Shown: positions 25,146 to 33,664, numbered from the stretch's first letter. The stretch is DNA of 37,911 bases from Hoeflea sp. BAL378 (GCF_000759435.1 NZ_JRJG01000020.1:1-37911), one strand, 5' to 3'. The notes: a model not told the origin generated them from the sequence alone. A program made the numbers and translations.

Positions 25146-25802
25146 TCATTCGGTCTGGTGGAGGACTTCCGCGCCGATCTTGGAGAGATGGATGACCGCC
25201 TGGGTGCGGCTGTCGACGCCGAGCTTCTGCAGCACCGCCGAGACATGCGCCTTGATGGTGGCCTCGGAGACCCCGAGCTCATAGGCGATCTGCTTGTTGA
25301 GCAGGCCCTCGGCCAGCATGCCGAGCACACGCCCCTGTTGCGGGGTCAGCGTCTGAAGCCGGGCGATCAGGCTGGCGATTTCAGGATCGTGCTCCGAGCC
25401 GAGATCGACATCGGGCGGGGTCCAGATGCCGCCGTCGAGCACCGTTCGCACGCCCTGGCGGATCTGGTCGATGCTGGCGGATTTGGAAATGAACCCCGAG
25501 GCGCCCAGTTCGAGGGCGCGGCGCATGGTCGGCGGATCATCGGTGGCCGACACGACCACGACCGGCAGGCTGGCGAATTCCGCGCGGAAGGCGATCAGCC
25601 CGGAGAGGCCCGAAACGCCCGGCATGGTCAGGTCCAGAAGGATCAGGTCGGCCTCCGGGTGAGCGGCCGCCATGGTGCGGGCGCCGACGAGATCGCCGGC
25701 TTCCAGAATTTCGATGCTGTCGCCAATCCCCTCCAGCGCCTGGCGCATCGCGCCGCGAAACAGCGGATGATCGTCCGCTATGATGAATGTCAATGGCGCC
25801 AT
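25146..25802 (-). CDS. crbR: NarL/LuxR-type response regulator, CrbR-like
   Basis: 218-residue transcription regulator. The receiver domain (1-125) has the acidic pair D10-D11, phospho-acceptor D57 in LILLDLTMPG, the conserved T/S at VVVVSATD and K in FISKSAS. A linker follows, then a LuxR-type helix-turn-helix (about 150-210) with LTPQQGRVLGMLAEGLLNKQ (in pieces LTPQQGRVLGML and GLLNKQIAYEL) and VSEATIKAHVSAVLQKLGV. It lies tail to tail with the CrbS-type kinase, 65 bp apart, so it is its likely partner. In Vibrio cholerae CrbR is coded beside the VC_2705 symporter genes, which are here 8 kb away. The ATG at 25802 follows GGGAGAG. Cognate pairing is inferred. Confidence 0.85.
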   Translation of the reverse strand: MAPLTFIIADDHPLFRGAMRQALEGIGDSIEILEAGDLVGARTMAAAHPEADLILLDLTMPGVSGLSGLIAFRAEFASLPVVVVSATDDPPTMRRALELGASGFISKSASIDQIRQGVRTVLDGGIWTPPDVDLGSEHDPEIASLIARLQTLTPQQGRVLGMLAEGLLNKQIAYELGVSEATIKAHVSAVLQKLGVDSRTQAVIHLSKIGAEVLHQTE

Positions 25803-25871
25803 GCACTCTCCCCCCTACCGGTCGCGCTGCCGCGGCGAATCCTGTCTAAGACCCGGATTCCAAAAAGCACT

Positions 25872-26180
25872 TTAACGGCGCGCCATGCGTTCGCGCAAGT
25901 GTGGCAGCCGGATGAGGAACCAGACGGCGGTCCAGACATTTCCGAGAACCGGAATCGGCAGGATCCACAGCAGGGCGTGAAGCGGCCGGGGTTCGAAGAA
26001 CCAGATGACCACCGCCGAGAACAGGAAGCCCAGATAGAGGTCGGCCAGCGTCACCTGCCCCCAGGGATCGGAGATCAGCCAGTTTCCGGCTTCCGAAAAC
26101 GACCCGCTAGTCACGGCGACGACGATCAGGCCGGCGAGCCCGAGGGCTCCGGCGGCAATGAGGATTTGCAGGCCTTTCAT
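25872..26180 (-). CDS. Small membrane protein, possibly DUF1475-like
   Basis: 102-residue protein with three probable membrane helices: about 4-25 (ILIAAGALGLAGLIVV), 47-64 (DLYLGFLFSAVVIWF) and 74-93 (LLWILPIPVLGNVWTAVWFL). Conserved-looking blocks are SDPWGQVTLADLYLGF and ILPIPVLGNVWTA. A DUF1475-type assignment is a guess from memory. The function is unknown. The start is ATG 26180 (MKGLQI), with AGGACTGTC upstream. The longer frame upstream is basic and non-hydrophobic and is rejected. Confidence 0.72.
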   Translation of the reverse strand: MKGLQILIAAGALGLAGLIVVAVTSGSFSEAGNWLISDPWGQVTLADLYLGFLFSAVVIWFFEPRPLHALLWILPIPVLGNVWTAVWFLIRLPHLRERMARR

Positions 26181-26283
26181 GACAGTCCTTTCCTGGCGCC
26201 GTTTACCGCGCACACCTGCGCCGGGCCCGGATCTATACGCAGCCGCCTGCTCCGCGGATGAGCCGCGCCGCCTGGGGCACATC

Positions 26284-26319
26284 AAAACCCCGTGCACGGC
26301 GCGCAACCCTTGCGCGCCG
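26284..26319 (-). terminator. Terminator-like hairpin after the secreted-protein gene
   Basis: CGGCGCGCAA (26297-26306) and TTGCGCGCCG (26310-26319) form a perfect 10-bp stem with a 3-base loop, two bases past the stop of the minus-strand gene. On that strand TTTT follows nine bases later, a weak U tract. A terminator or 3'-end protector is likely. Confidence 0.6.
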
Positions 26320-26321
26320 GT

Positions 26322-26765
26322 TCAGGTCCGGTCCGGAATCGGCTCCGGCGGAACCTTCGGCTGCTCTTCGAAATCCTTCTGCAACTCCTCGACCATGCCG
26401 AAGAAGCGGCGCATCATCTTTTCCATGGCATCGAGCGCCTGATCCAGTTCGGCTTCGTCCGGCGCTTTGGCGATCGCCGAAGGCGGATCCATGAGATCGA
26501 GACGGCTCTCCAGTTCGGTGACGCGGGCCGAAAGATCCGACAGGCTCTCCTCGAAGGCGCGCCGGTCGTCCGCCGACAGCCGGCAGACCAGTTGCCCGGC
26601 CTTCTCGGTGCAGATCGACATCTCGCCGGTCAGCGTGTCCAGGCGGACAAAGCCGTTTTCGGTCTTTTCCATGGTGAAGCGGTTTGCTATCGGCTCCTCG
26701 GAGACAGCCGGGCCGGACATCAAGAGCACCAGGGCCGGAACGGACAGCATTGCAAAACGGGTCAT
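26322..26765 (-). CDS. Secreted hypothetical protein with coiled coils
   Basis: 147-residue exported protein. A signal peptide covers about 1-22 (MTRFAMLSVPALVLLMSGPAVSEE; pieces MTRFAMLSVPALVLLM and SGPAVS). A short beta-like part with two Cys follows (EMSICTEKAGQLVCRL), which could form a disulphide. A coiled coil around 72-92 (LSDLSARVTELESRL) and a second helical stretch (ALDAMEKMMRRFFGMVEELQ) complete it, ending in a Pro-rich tail. I know no family function. The start is ATG 26765. It diverges from the DUF952 gene and is followed by a hairpin terminator. Confidence 0.75.
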   Translation of the reverse strand: MTRFAMLSVPALVLLMSGPAVSEEPIANRFTMEKTENGFVRLDTLTGEMSICTEKAGQLVCRLSADDRRAFEESLSDLSARVTELESRLDLMDPPSAIAKAPDEAELDQALDAMEKMMRRFFGMVEELQKDFEEQPKVPPEPIPDRT

Positions 26766-26891
26766 GACGGTACACTCCTGTTTGGTGAAGTCATGACACG
26801 CAATGACGACAGAATCGAGAAGCGATCCCCAAATCCGCGCCTGACAGGCGCCTTTTCGGGGACAGGCACGGCAAAGGCGGGACATTCGGGC

Positions 26892-27239
26892 ATGCAGGCA
26901 ACCATCTACAAGATCACGCCGGAGGCGCTGTGGCGCGTCGCGGAAGCCCAGGGCCGCTTCACCGGCGCGCCGGTGGATCTCGATGACGGGTTCATCCATT
27001 TCTCCACCCGCGACCAGGCGATCGAAACCGCCAGGCGCCATTTTGCCGGACAGGACGACCTGCTGCTGGTCGCGGTCGACGCCGGGGCGCTCGGCGAGAA
27101 GCTCGTCTTCGAGCCCTCGCGCGGCGGCGCGCTGTTTCCGCATCTCTATGCCGACATGCCGCTCTCGGCGGTGAAATGGGTCAAGCCGCTGCCGCTCGGT
27201 CCGGACGGGGCGCATGTGTTTCCGGACATGGACGCATGA
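26892..27239 (+). CDS. DUF952 family protein
   Basis: 115-residue soluble protein of unknown function. Family marks: IYKITPEALW at the N-terminus, DDGFIHFSTRDQ near 32-43, a central LLLVAVDAGALGEKLVFEP, and FPHLYADMPLSAVKWVKPLPL. DUF952 proteins have an ADP-ribosyltransferase-like small fold in related annotations, but no activity is established. The ATG at 26892 is preferred to an earlier in-frame start because family members begin near IYKI. The stop overlaps the pyrD start in ATGA (27236-27239), so it is translationally coupled to pyrD, a frequent alphaproteobacterial arrangement. Confidence 0.88.
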   Translation: MQATIYKITPEALWRVAEAQGRFTGAPVDLDDGFIHFSTRDQAIETARRHFAGQDDLLLVAVDAGALGEKLVFEPSRGGALFPHLYADMPLSAVKWVKPLPLGPDGAHVFPDMDA

Positions 27240-28318
27240 GCGGGTTGCTTTCGGGCATCGGCCGCAGGGCGCTGTTCACGCTCGATCCGGAAACGGCGCA
27301 CGGGCTGTCGATCACGGCGCTCAAGAGCGGCATGGTGCCGGGCTGCCGGGCCGACAGCGATCCGCGCCTGGCCGTCACCGTCGCCGGGCTTGCCTTCCCC
27401 AATCCGCTCGGCATGGCGGCGGGATACGACAAGAACGCGGAAGTGCCCCGGGAACTGGCGCGTCTCGGCTTCGGCTTCGTCGAGATCGGCACGCTGACGC
27501 CCAGGCCGCAGCCGGGCAATCCCAGGCCGCGGATCTTCCGCCTGGTCCGCGACCAGGCGGTGATCAACCGGCTGGGCTTCAACAATGAGGGCCATGCCGC
27601 CGCGCATGCCCGGATCTCGCCGCGGCGGCGCGACGGCCTTCTCGGCGTCAACATCGGCGCCAACAAGGACACCGAGGACCGGGCCGCCGATTACGTCGCG
27701 GGCATCGCCTGCTTCGCAGACGTGGCGGATTACTTCACTATCAACATCTCCTCGCCCAACACGCCGGGGCTGCGCAATCTGCAGACCCGCGCGGCGCTGT
27801 CGGAGCTCCTCAACCGTGTGCTGGCCGAGCGCGACGCCAAGCAAACACGCATTCCGGTGTTCCTCAAGATCGCCCCGGACCTGACCGAGCCCGATCTCGA
27901 CGACATCGCCGCCGAATGCCTGGCGCAGAAGCTGGACGGCGTCATCGTCTCCAACACGACGCTGTCGCGGACCGGGCTCTCGGCGGATCCCAAGGCCGGC
28001 GAGGCGGGCGGATTGTCCGGGCGACCGGTGTTCGAGCGCTCGACCATCGTGCTCGCCAAGATGCGGCAGCGGCTGGGGAAAGAGATGCCGTTGATCGGCG
28101 TCGGCGGCGTCGACAGTGCCGAGACGGCGGCCGAGAAGATCCGCGCGGGCGCCGATCTGGTTCAGCTCTACACCGGCTTCATCTATGGCGGGCCGCTGCT
28201 GCCGGGGCGGATCCTGCGCGGGCTGTCGAAGATCTGCGACCGGGAAAAGCTCGCGCATCTGTCGGACCTGCGCGACACCCGCAGCGCGGACTATGCGACC
28301 CGGGACATTCCGGCCTAG
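27236..28318 (+). CDS. pyrD: Dihydroorotate dehydrogenase (quinone), class 2
   Basis: 360-residue FMN enzyme at the inner face of the membrane that oxidises dihydroorotate to orotate in pyrimidine synthesis and passes electrons to the quinone pool. Seen: the class 2 N-terminal helix segment (LDPETAHGLSI), NPLGMAAGYDKNAEVP (56-71), INRLGFNNEGH (110-120), GVNIGANKDT, TINISSPNTPGLRNLQ with the catalytic Ser near 172-173, IAPDLTEPDLDDIA, VSNTTLSR and GVGGVDSAETAAEKIRAGA. Ser as active base and the N-terminal extension mark class 2. It overlaps the DUF952 gene by four bases and meets the MATE gene tail to tail. Confidence 0.96.
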   Translation: MSGLLSGIGRRALFTLDPETAHGLSITALKSGMVPGCRADSDPRLAVTVAGLAFPNPLGMAAGYDKNAEVPRELARLGFGFVEIGTLTPRPQPGNPRPRIFRLVRDQAVINRLGFNNEGHAAAHARISPRRRDGLLGVNIGANKDTEDRAADYVAGIACFADVADYFTINISSPNTPGLRNLQTRAALSELLNRVLAERDAKQTRIPVFLKIAPDLTEPDLDDIAAECLAQKLDGVIVSNTTLSRTGLSADPKAGEAGGLSGRPVFERSTIVLAKMRQRLGKEMPLIGVGGVDSAETAAEKIRAGADLVQLYTGFIYGGPLLPGRILRGLSKICDREKLAHLSDLRDTRSADYATRDIPA

Positions 28319-28319
28319 C

Positions 28320-29675
28320 TCAGGCCGGCCCGAAGGCCCGCTCCATGCGTCGCGGCAGGATGGCGAGCAGGGTGAAGCCGCGCGCGGCCAGGAACACGTT
28401 GAGCGCGATCCACAGTCCCTGATTGCCCCAGATCCCGGTCAGGCCCACCGACAGGGCGATGAACAGGGCGAGCGAGAGCAGCATCATGTTGCGCATGTCG
28501 CGCGACCAGGTGGCGCCGATATAGATGCCGTCCATCTCGAAGGCGAGCACGCCGGCAAGCGCCGTCAGCGCCGCCCAGAACAGGTAGGAGCCCGCTTCGA
28601 TCCGCACGGTCTCGAGCGTCGTCATCCAGCCGATCACGCTGGTGCCGAAGATCAGGAAGAACACCGTGGTGAAGCCTGCGAGGCCGAGGCCCCAGAAGAA
28701 GGTGAGCTTCACCGCCCTGCCGAAGGCCTGCCGGTTGCGTGCGCCGATGGCGCGACCGGCGATCTGTTCGGCGGCGGTGGCGAAGCCGTCGAGATAATAG
28801 CCCGCCACCATGAAGAAGTTCATCAGGATGGCGTTGGCGGCCAGCGTGGTCTCGCCGAAGCCGGCGCCCATGCGGGTGAACCAGGCAAAGGCCGCCACCA
28901 GCGCAAAGGAGCGGATCATGATGTCGCCGTTGAGCGCCATCAGCTTCATGATCGAGGGCCGGTGGATGACCTGCTTCCAGGACGGGCTGTCGCGGCGGTC
29001 GAACCGGCGGTGGATGATGACAAAGCCCGCCACGCAGCCGGTGATCTCGGCGATCACGGTCGCTGCGGCAACGCCCTTGAGGCCGAAATCGAGCCCCAGC
29101 CCGAGCCAGATCGACAGCACGATGTTGGTGCCGTTGATGACGGTCTGCAGGAACAGGCCGGTTCCACCCATGCCGCGGCCGAGCACATAGCCGAGGATGG
29201 CGTAATTGGCGAGCGCCGCGGGGGCGGAGATCGCCCTTATGACGAGATAGGTCGAGGCGGCGGCGGCCACTTCGCCCTCGGCGCCCATCAGCGGCAGGCC
29301 CACCGTCAAAAGGAGCGGAATGGCGGCAATGACGGCAATGCCCGCGACCACCGAAATCATCAGCGACCGCCAGAACACCGCCTGTTCCTCGGTCGGATCC
29401 TCCCGACCCATGGCCTGGGCGACCAGGCCGGTGGTCGAGGAGCGCAGGAAATTGAAGGTGGTGAACACCAGATCGAACAGGATCGCGGCCATCGCCAGCC
29501 CGCCGATCAGCGCCGCATTGCCGAGCCTGCCGACGACGGCGGTATCGACCAGCCCCAGGAGCGGCGTGGTGAGGAAGGCCAGCGTCATCGGCACGGCGAT
29601 CGCCAGCACCATCCGGTTGTTGACCTCGAAGGCCCTGATCTTCGGAGCCCCGTTCGGCGCGTCGTCGAGCTGCAT
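28320..29675 (-). CDS. MATE family efflux transporter (DinF subgroup)
   Basis: 451-residue inner-membrane exporter with 12 probable helices in two halves, coupling drug or metabolite export to Na+ or H+. Seen: N-terminal VPMTLAFLTTPLLGLVDTAVVGRLG (pieces VPMTLAFLTTPLLGLVDT and AVVGRLG), FLRSSTTGLVAQAMGRED, the second-half equivalent TLAANAILMNFF and AAEQIAGRAIGARN. Substitutions fit the bacterial DinF-like branch rather than NorM. The substrate is unknown. The ATG at 29675 is near the HDAC-like gene, with which it diverges. Its end is one base from the pyrD stop. Confidence 0.92.
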   Translation of the reverse strand: MQLDDAPNGAPKIRAFEVNNRMVLAIAVPMTLAFLTTPLLGLVDTAVVGRLGNAALIGGLAMAAILFDLVFTTFNFLRSSTTGLVAQAMGREDPTEEQAVFWRSLMISVVAGIAVIAAIPLLLTVGLPLMGAEGEVAAAASTYLVIRAISAPAALANYAILGYVLGRGMGGTGLFLQTVINGTNIVLSIWLGLGLDFGLKGVAAATVIAEITGCVAGFVIIHRRFDRRDSPSWKQVIHRPSIMKLMALNGDIMIRSFALVAAFAWFTRMGAGFGETTLAANAILMNFFMVAGYYLDGFATAAEQIAGRAIGARNRQAFGRAVKLTFFWGLGLAGFTTVFFLIFGTSVIGWMTTLETVRIEAGSYLFWAALTALAGVLAFEMDGIYIGATWSRDMRNMMLLSLALFIALSVGLTGIWGNQGLWIALNVFLAARGFTLLAILPRRMERAFGPA

Positions 29676-29794
29676 GCAAATGTCCGTGGCTGGAAATGAT
29701 TCGGCTTCAAATCAGGGGCAAAATAGACCGGGCGAAGGAGAAAGCCCATCGACAGATATGGACGAAGCCGCTTTCCTGCGCCACATCTCAGGCG

Positions 29795-30700
29795 ATGCCC
29801 CTACTGCCCATCGTTCATGCCCCGGCCTATGATGCCGGCTTCGCCCCCGGCCACCGCTTTCCCATGGGAAAATACACCCGTCTGATGGAGCTGATCGGCG
29901 AAACCGGTCTCGGCTCGGCGGCGGATTTCCATGCGCCGGCGCCGGCCTCGGCCGAATGGCTGGCGCTGGCGCATCACCGGACCTATGTCGACCAGGTGCT
30001 CGGCTGCAGCGTGCCGGCGCTGATCGAGCGCGAAATCGGCTTCCAGGTCGACGAGCGGGTGAGCCTGCGCGCGCGGCTTGCGACCGCGGGCACGGTGATG
30101 GCGGCGCGGCTGGCGCTGAGCGAGGGGCTTGCCTGCAACACCGCCGGCGGCAGCCACCATGCGCGGCGCGCGCAAGGGGCGGGCTTCTGCACCTTCAACG
30201 ATGTGGCGGTGGCGGCGCACCTGCTGCTGGCCGACGGCCACGCGGGACGCGTGTTGGTGATCGACCTCGACGTGCACCAGGGCGACGGCACGGCCGAGAT
30301 CTGCGCAGGCACTGCTGCGATCCGCACCGTGTCGATGCATGGCGAGAAGAACTATCCGGTGCGCAAGCAGGTCTCCTCGATCGATGTGGCCCTGCCCGAC
30401 GGCGTGCGCGACGACGCCTATCTCGAGACGCTCGACTGGCTGCTGCCGCGGACGATCGAGGGGTTTTCGCCGGACCTGGTGTTCTACAATGCCGGGGTCG
30501 ATCCGCATGAGAGCGACCGGCTGGGGCGGCTGTCGCTCAGCGACGAGGGGCTGAGGCGCCGCGACCGCCGGGTGTTTTCATTCTTCCGCGAGCGCGGCAT
30601 CCCGGTCGCGAGCGTCCTGGGCGGCGGCTACAGCCACGATATCGACGCGCTGGCGCGCCGGCATCTCATCACCTTCGAGACGGCGTCGCAATTTATCTGA
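29795..30700 (+). CDS. Histone-deacetylase-like amidohydrolase, class IV-like
   Basis: 301-residue zinc-dependent deacetylase-fold enzyme. Seen: HAPAYDAGFAPGHRFPMGKY (8-27), H121-H122 in GGSHHA as catalytic His pair, FNDVAVAAHLLL, zinc ligands D159 and H161 in DLDVHQGDG, D236 in NAGVDPHESDRLGRL, and LGGGYS with the active-site region Tyr. The N-terminal APGHRFPMGKY pattern resembles the class IV (HDAC11-like) group. Bacteria lack histones; acetylated polyamines, proteins (for example acetyl-CoA synthetase, as with AcuC) or fatty-acylated lysines are possible substrates. The ATG at 29795 is selected for its match to the family N-terminus; its ribosome site (CAGG) is modest. The next gene overlaps none of it and is convergent. 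Confidence 0.9.
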   Translation: MPLLPIVHAPAYDAGFAPGHRFPMGKYTRLMELIGETGLGSAADFHAPAPASAEWLALAHHRTYVDQVLGCSVPALIEREIGFQVDERVSLRARLATAGTVMAARLALSEGLACNTAGGSHHARRAQGAGFCTFNDVAVAAHLLLADGHAGRVLVIDLDVHQGDGTAEICAGTAAIRTVSMHGEKNYPVRKQVSSIDVALPDGVRDDAYLETLDWLLPRTIEGFSPDLVFYNAGVDPHESDRLGRLSLSDEGLRRRDRRVFSFFRERGIPVASVLGGGYSHDIDALARRHLITFETASQFI

Positions 30701-30702
30701 GT

Positions 30703-30966
30703 TTACCGGCGCAGGCTGAACAGCCGGATGAGGATGAAGACCGGGATCACGACGGCCGCGCCGAGCGCCAGATAGCCGCCGAAGCGGCCAAGCGCCTCAA
30801 AGCCGGTTTCCCAGAGGTTGATGAGGAAATCCCGCGCCATGTAGAGGATGTCGACCGGATACCAGTTGAAGGTCGCCATGATGATGCCGACGACGAAGGA
30901 CGCGACCAGGAGCTTGAGCGCGGTGCGGCCGGGCGTGTCGCCCAGGAAACGTGTCAGACCATTCAT
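30703..30966 (-). CDS. DUF6460-type small membrane protein
   Basis: 87-residue membrane protein with two helices: about 16-36 (LKLLVASFVVGIIMATF) and 60-82 (YLALGAAVVIPVFILIRLF). The N-terminus MNGLTRFLGDTPGRTALK and the middle NWYPVDILYMARDFLINLW resemble rhizobial DUF6460 proteins, recalled from memory. The function is unknown. The ATG at 30966 has GGGAATTGCC before it; an in-frame start at 30999 adds 11 residues and is less family-like. It is convergent with the HDAC-like gene, two bases apart. Confidence 0.72.
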   Translation of the reverse strand: MNGLTRFLGDTPGRTALKLLVASFVVGIIMATFNWYPVDILYMARDFLINLWETGFEALGRFGGYLALGAAVVIPVFILIRLFSLRR

Positions 30967-31030
30967 GCCGGCAATTCCCGTGTTTCCGTTGGCTCTCACA
31001 TAAGCATCGGAGCCGCGCCGGACAAGCCTG

Positions 31031-32644
31031 TCACTCGGTCCCGTCGATCATTCGCTCGAGCGTCTCCAGCCGGTCGGCCTCGGCGGGCGGCTTGTCCCAT
31101 CTGAGGCGGCTGATGCGGGGAAAGCGCATGGCGACGCCGGATTTGTGCCGGGTGGAGCGGTTGATGCCTTCGAAGGCCACCTCGAACACCAGCCCCTTGT
31201 CGGGGCCGGCCCGCACCGAACGCACCGGGCCGAAGCGCTCGATGGTGTTGTCGCGGACATATTTGTCGATCTTGAGCAGTTCCTCGTCGGTGAAGCCGAA
31301 ATAGGCCTTGCCGACCGGCACCAGTTCCCCCTCGTCGCGCCAGACGCCGAAGGTGTAGTCGGAATAATAGCCCGAGCGCTTGCCGTGGCCGCGCTGGGCA
31401 TACATCAGCACGGCGTCGATCAGGAACGGATCGCGCTTCCATTTGTACCATTCGCCCTTGGGCCGGCCCGGCACATAGGGCGACAGCTTGCGCTTGATCA
31501 TCACGCCTTCGATCACCGCGAAGGGCGGATCGGCGCGCAGCAGCGACAGCTCGTGCCAGGTGGTGAAGGGCAGCAGCTGCGAGACATCGAAGCGCATCGG
31601 GTCAAGCTCGGCGACGAAGGATTCGAGCCGCGCGCGCCGCTCGAGGAAGGGCTTCGCCCTGAGGTCGAACGCCCCGTCCTGCAGGATGTCGTAGGCGCGG
31701 AAGAAGGCCGGATGGTCGCGCAGTTGCTTCGCCGTCACGGTCTTGCGGTTGAGCCGCTGCTGCAGGTCGGAAAAGGTGCCGGTCTCGATGCCTTCGCCGC
31801 CCGGACGGGCGACCAGCAGTTCGCCGTCGAGCGCACCGTCGAAGGCGATCGCGTCGACCAGATCGGGGAAAGCCGCGGAAATGTCGTCGCCGGTGCGGGT
31901 GTAAAGCCGGTTGACACCGCGCTCGGAGGTCGCCTGCACGCGGATGCCGTCCCATTTCCATTCCGCTGTGAAATCATCAGGATCGAGCTTGTCGAAGTCG
32001 GTCAACTCGACGGCGTGCGACAGCATCACCGGCCGGAAGGGTGCTGCGGCCGCGTTGACGGGCTTGTCGCCTCCCCCCTCCAGCCAGGCGAAGAGCTCCA
32101 GATAGGGCGGCGTGAGCCCGTGCCAGAGCTCCTCGATCTCGTTGACCTCGACCTGGCCGAACCCCGCCAGCGCCTGCTTGATCAGCCGGCCCGACAGGCC
32201 CATGCGGAAGCCGCCGGTGACGAGTTTCAGGAGCGCGTAGCGGCCGGGCGCATCGAGCCGGTCGAGCCAGTCCTCGACGAGCCTGGGTCCGTCCCGGCGC
32301 GAGGAGGCCTGGAGCGTCTCGACCACTTCGGCCAGTCCCGGCGCGTCGTTGCGGCCCGCCCGCGCGGTCTCCTTCTCCGGCCAGGCGAGCGCGATGGTCT
32401 CGGCGAGATCGCCGACATAATCGTAGGAATAGGCGAACAGCTCCGGGTCCATGCGCGCCGAGATCAGCTCGCGCAGTTGCGCCGGCTTGACCGCGGGAAT
32501 GTCGAGATCGCGGGCGATCGCCGCCAGCGCATAGCCGCGCTCGGGATCGGGCACGGTGCGGAAATAGTCCTGCAGCAGCGCAAGCTTGGCGTTGCGGGAC
32601 GGCGTGAACGCCAGCATGTCGAGGAGATCGGCGAAGCGGTTCAC
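31031..32644 (-). CDS. ATP-dependent DNA ligase of the ligase-associated repair set
   Basis: 537-residue ATP-dependent DNA ligase (often annotated cisplatin damage response ligase). An N-terminal helical DNA-binding domain (~1-200) is followed by the adenylation domain with motif I EWKWDGIRV (K230 takes AMP), LDGELLV, IEGVMIKRK and the motif EWYKWKRDP, then an OB-fold C-terminal domain. In bacteria it works with the MBL exonuclease, Lhr-like helicase and PdeM phosphoesterase, all present here, in a damage-repair role that is only partly understood. The start is GTG at 32644 (MNRFADLL), three bases after the exonuclease stop, so both form one transcript. NAD-dependent LigA, the replicative ligase, must lie elsewhere. 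Confidence 0.92.
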   Translation of the reverse strand: MNRFADLLDMLAFTPSRNAKLALLQDYFRTVPDPERGYALAAIARDLDIPAVKPAQLRELISARMDPELFAYSYDYVGDLAETIALAWPEKETARAGRNDAPGLAEVVETLQASSRRDGPRLVEDWLDRLDAPGRYALLKLVTGGFRMGLSGRLIKQALAGFGQVEVNEIEELWHGLTPPYLELFAWLEGGGDKPVNAAAAPFRPVMLSHAVELTDFDKLDPDDFTAEWKWDGIRVQATSERGVNRLYTRTGDDISAAFPDLVDAIAFDGALDGELLVARPGGEGIETGTFSDLQQRLNRKTVTAKQLRDHPAFFRAYDILQDGAFDLRAKPFLERRARLESFVAELDPMRFDVSQLLPFTTWHELSLLRADPPFAVIEGVMIKRKLSPYVPGRPKGEWYKWKRDPFLIDAVLMYAQRGHGKRSGYYSDYTFGVWRDEGELVPVGKAYFGFTDEELLKIDKYVRDNTIERFGPVRSVRAGPDKGLVFEVAFEGINRSTRHKSGVAMRFPRISRLRWDKPPAEADRLETLERMIDGTE

Positions 32645-32647
32645 GGT

Positions 32648-33664
32648 TCAGTCGCCCTCGTCTTCATAGCCGACCAGGTGCAGCGGCTTGGCGGCGATGC
32701 CCTGCATCTCGCACCAGCGCACCAGCGCCTCCTCGCGGCCATGGGTGACCCAGACCTCGCCCGGGGCCACCGCGGTGATGGTCTCGGCCAGTTCGTCCCA
32801 GTCGGCGTGGTCGGAGATCACCAGCGGCAGCTCTACGCCGCGCTGGCGGGCCCTGGCCCTCACCTGCATCCAGCCCGACGCGAAGCTGATCAGCGGGTCG
32901 GGGAAGCGGCGCGCCCATTTGTCGCCGAAGGCCGACGGCGGGCCGAGCACGATGGCGCCGGCGAAATCGCCCTTGGCGCTGGCCTCGACCGTGGCCGGGC
33001 GCAGCTCGCCCAGAGCGATGCCCTGGCTCTCATAATAATCGCAGAGCTTCTGCAGCGCGCCGTGAATGTAGAGCGGCTTCTGATATCCGGCGTCGCGGAT
33101 GAGGCGGATCACCCGCTGCGCCTTGCCGAGCGAATAGACGCCGACCAGATGCGCCCGGTCCGGATTGCGGCTCACGGAGCGCAACAGCCGGGCAATCTCT
33201 GATCCGGCATCGGGATGGCGGAACACCGGCAGGGCGAAGGTCGCCTCAGTGATGAAGACATCGCAGGCGACCGGCTCGAAGCTGGCGCAGGTCGGATCCG
33301 GCCTCGGCTTGTAGTCGCCCGAGGCGACGATGCGCAGGCCGTTGCGCTCGACGGCGATCTGGGCAGAGCCCAGCACGTGGCCGGCGGGATGAAAGGTGAC
33401 GGTGACGTCCTTGATGCGGATTTCCTCACCGAGAGACGCCGGCTGGGTGGCGTCGGCATGATCCGCGCCGTAGCGGATCGCCATGATGTCGAGCGTCTCG
33501 GGCGTCGCCAGCACATGGCCGTGGCCGGCGCGGGCATGGTCGGCATGGCCATGGGTGATCAGCGCCCGGTCGACGCCGCGCACCGGATCGATGAAGAAAT
33601 CGCCCGGCGGACAGTAGAGCCCCTCGCGGCGGGGAATGAGCAGGTCTTCGGGTCTGGGTGTCAT
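32648..33664 (-). CDS. Ligase-associated MBL-fold exonuclease
   Basis: 338-residue metallo-beta-lactamase/beta-CASP protein of the SNM1-like exonuclease group. Seen: ITHGHADHARAG with H38, H40, D42 and H43, FHPAGHVLGSAQI, VASGDYKPRPDPT, FITEATFALP, VGVYSLGKAQRVIRLI and the C-terminal VISDHADWDEL. It degrades damaged DNA ends with the adjoining ligase (family knowledge). The ATG at 33664 (MTPRPEDLL) is chosen; an overlapping ATG four bases upstream is out of frame. It diverges from the TPR-methyltransferase gene across 111 bp. Confidence 0.92.
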   Translation of the reverse strand: MTPRPEDLLIPRREGLYCPPGDFFIDPVRGVDRALITHGHADHARAGHGHVLATPETLDIMAIRYGADHADATQPASLGEEIRIKDVTVTFHPAGHVLGSAQIAVERNGLRIVASGDYKPRPDPTCASFEPVACDVFITEATFALPVFRHPDAGSEIARLLRSVSRNPDRAHLVGVYSLGKAQRVIRLIRDAGYQKPLYIHGALQKLCDYYESQGIALGELRPATVEASAKGDFAGAIVLGPPSAFGDKWARRFPDPLISFASGWMQVRARARQRGVELPLVISDHADWDELAETITAVAPGEVWVTHGREEALVRWCEMQGIAAKPLHLVGYEDEGD

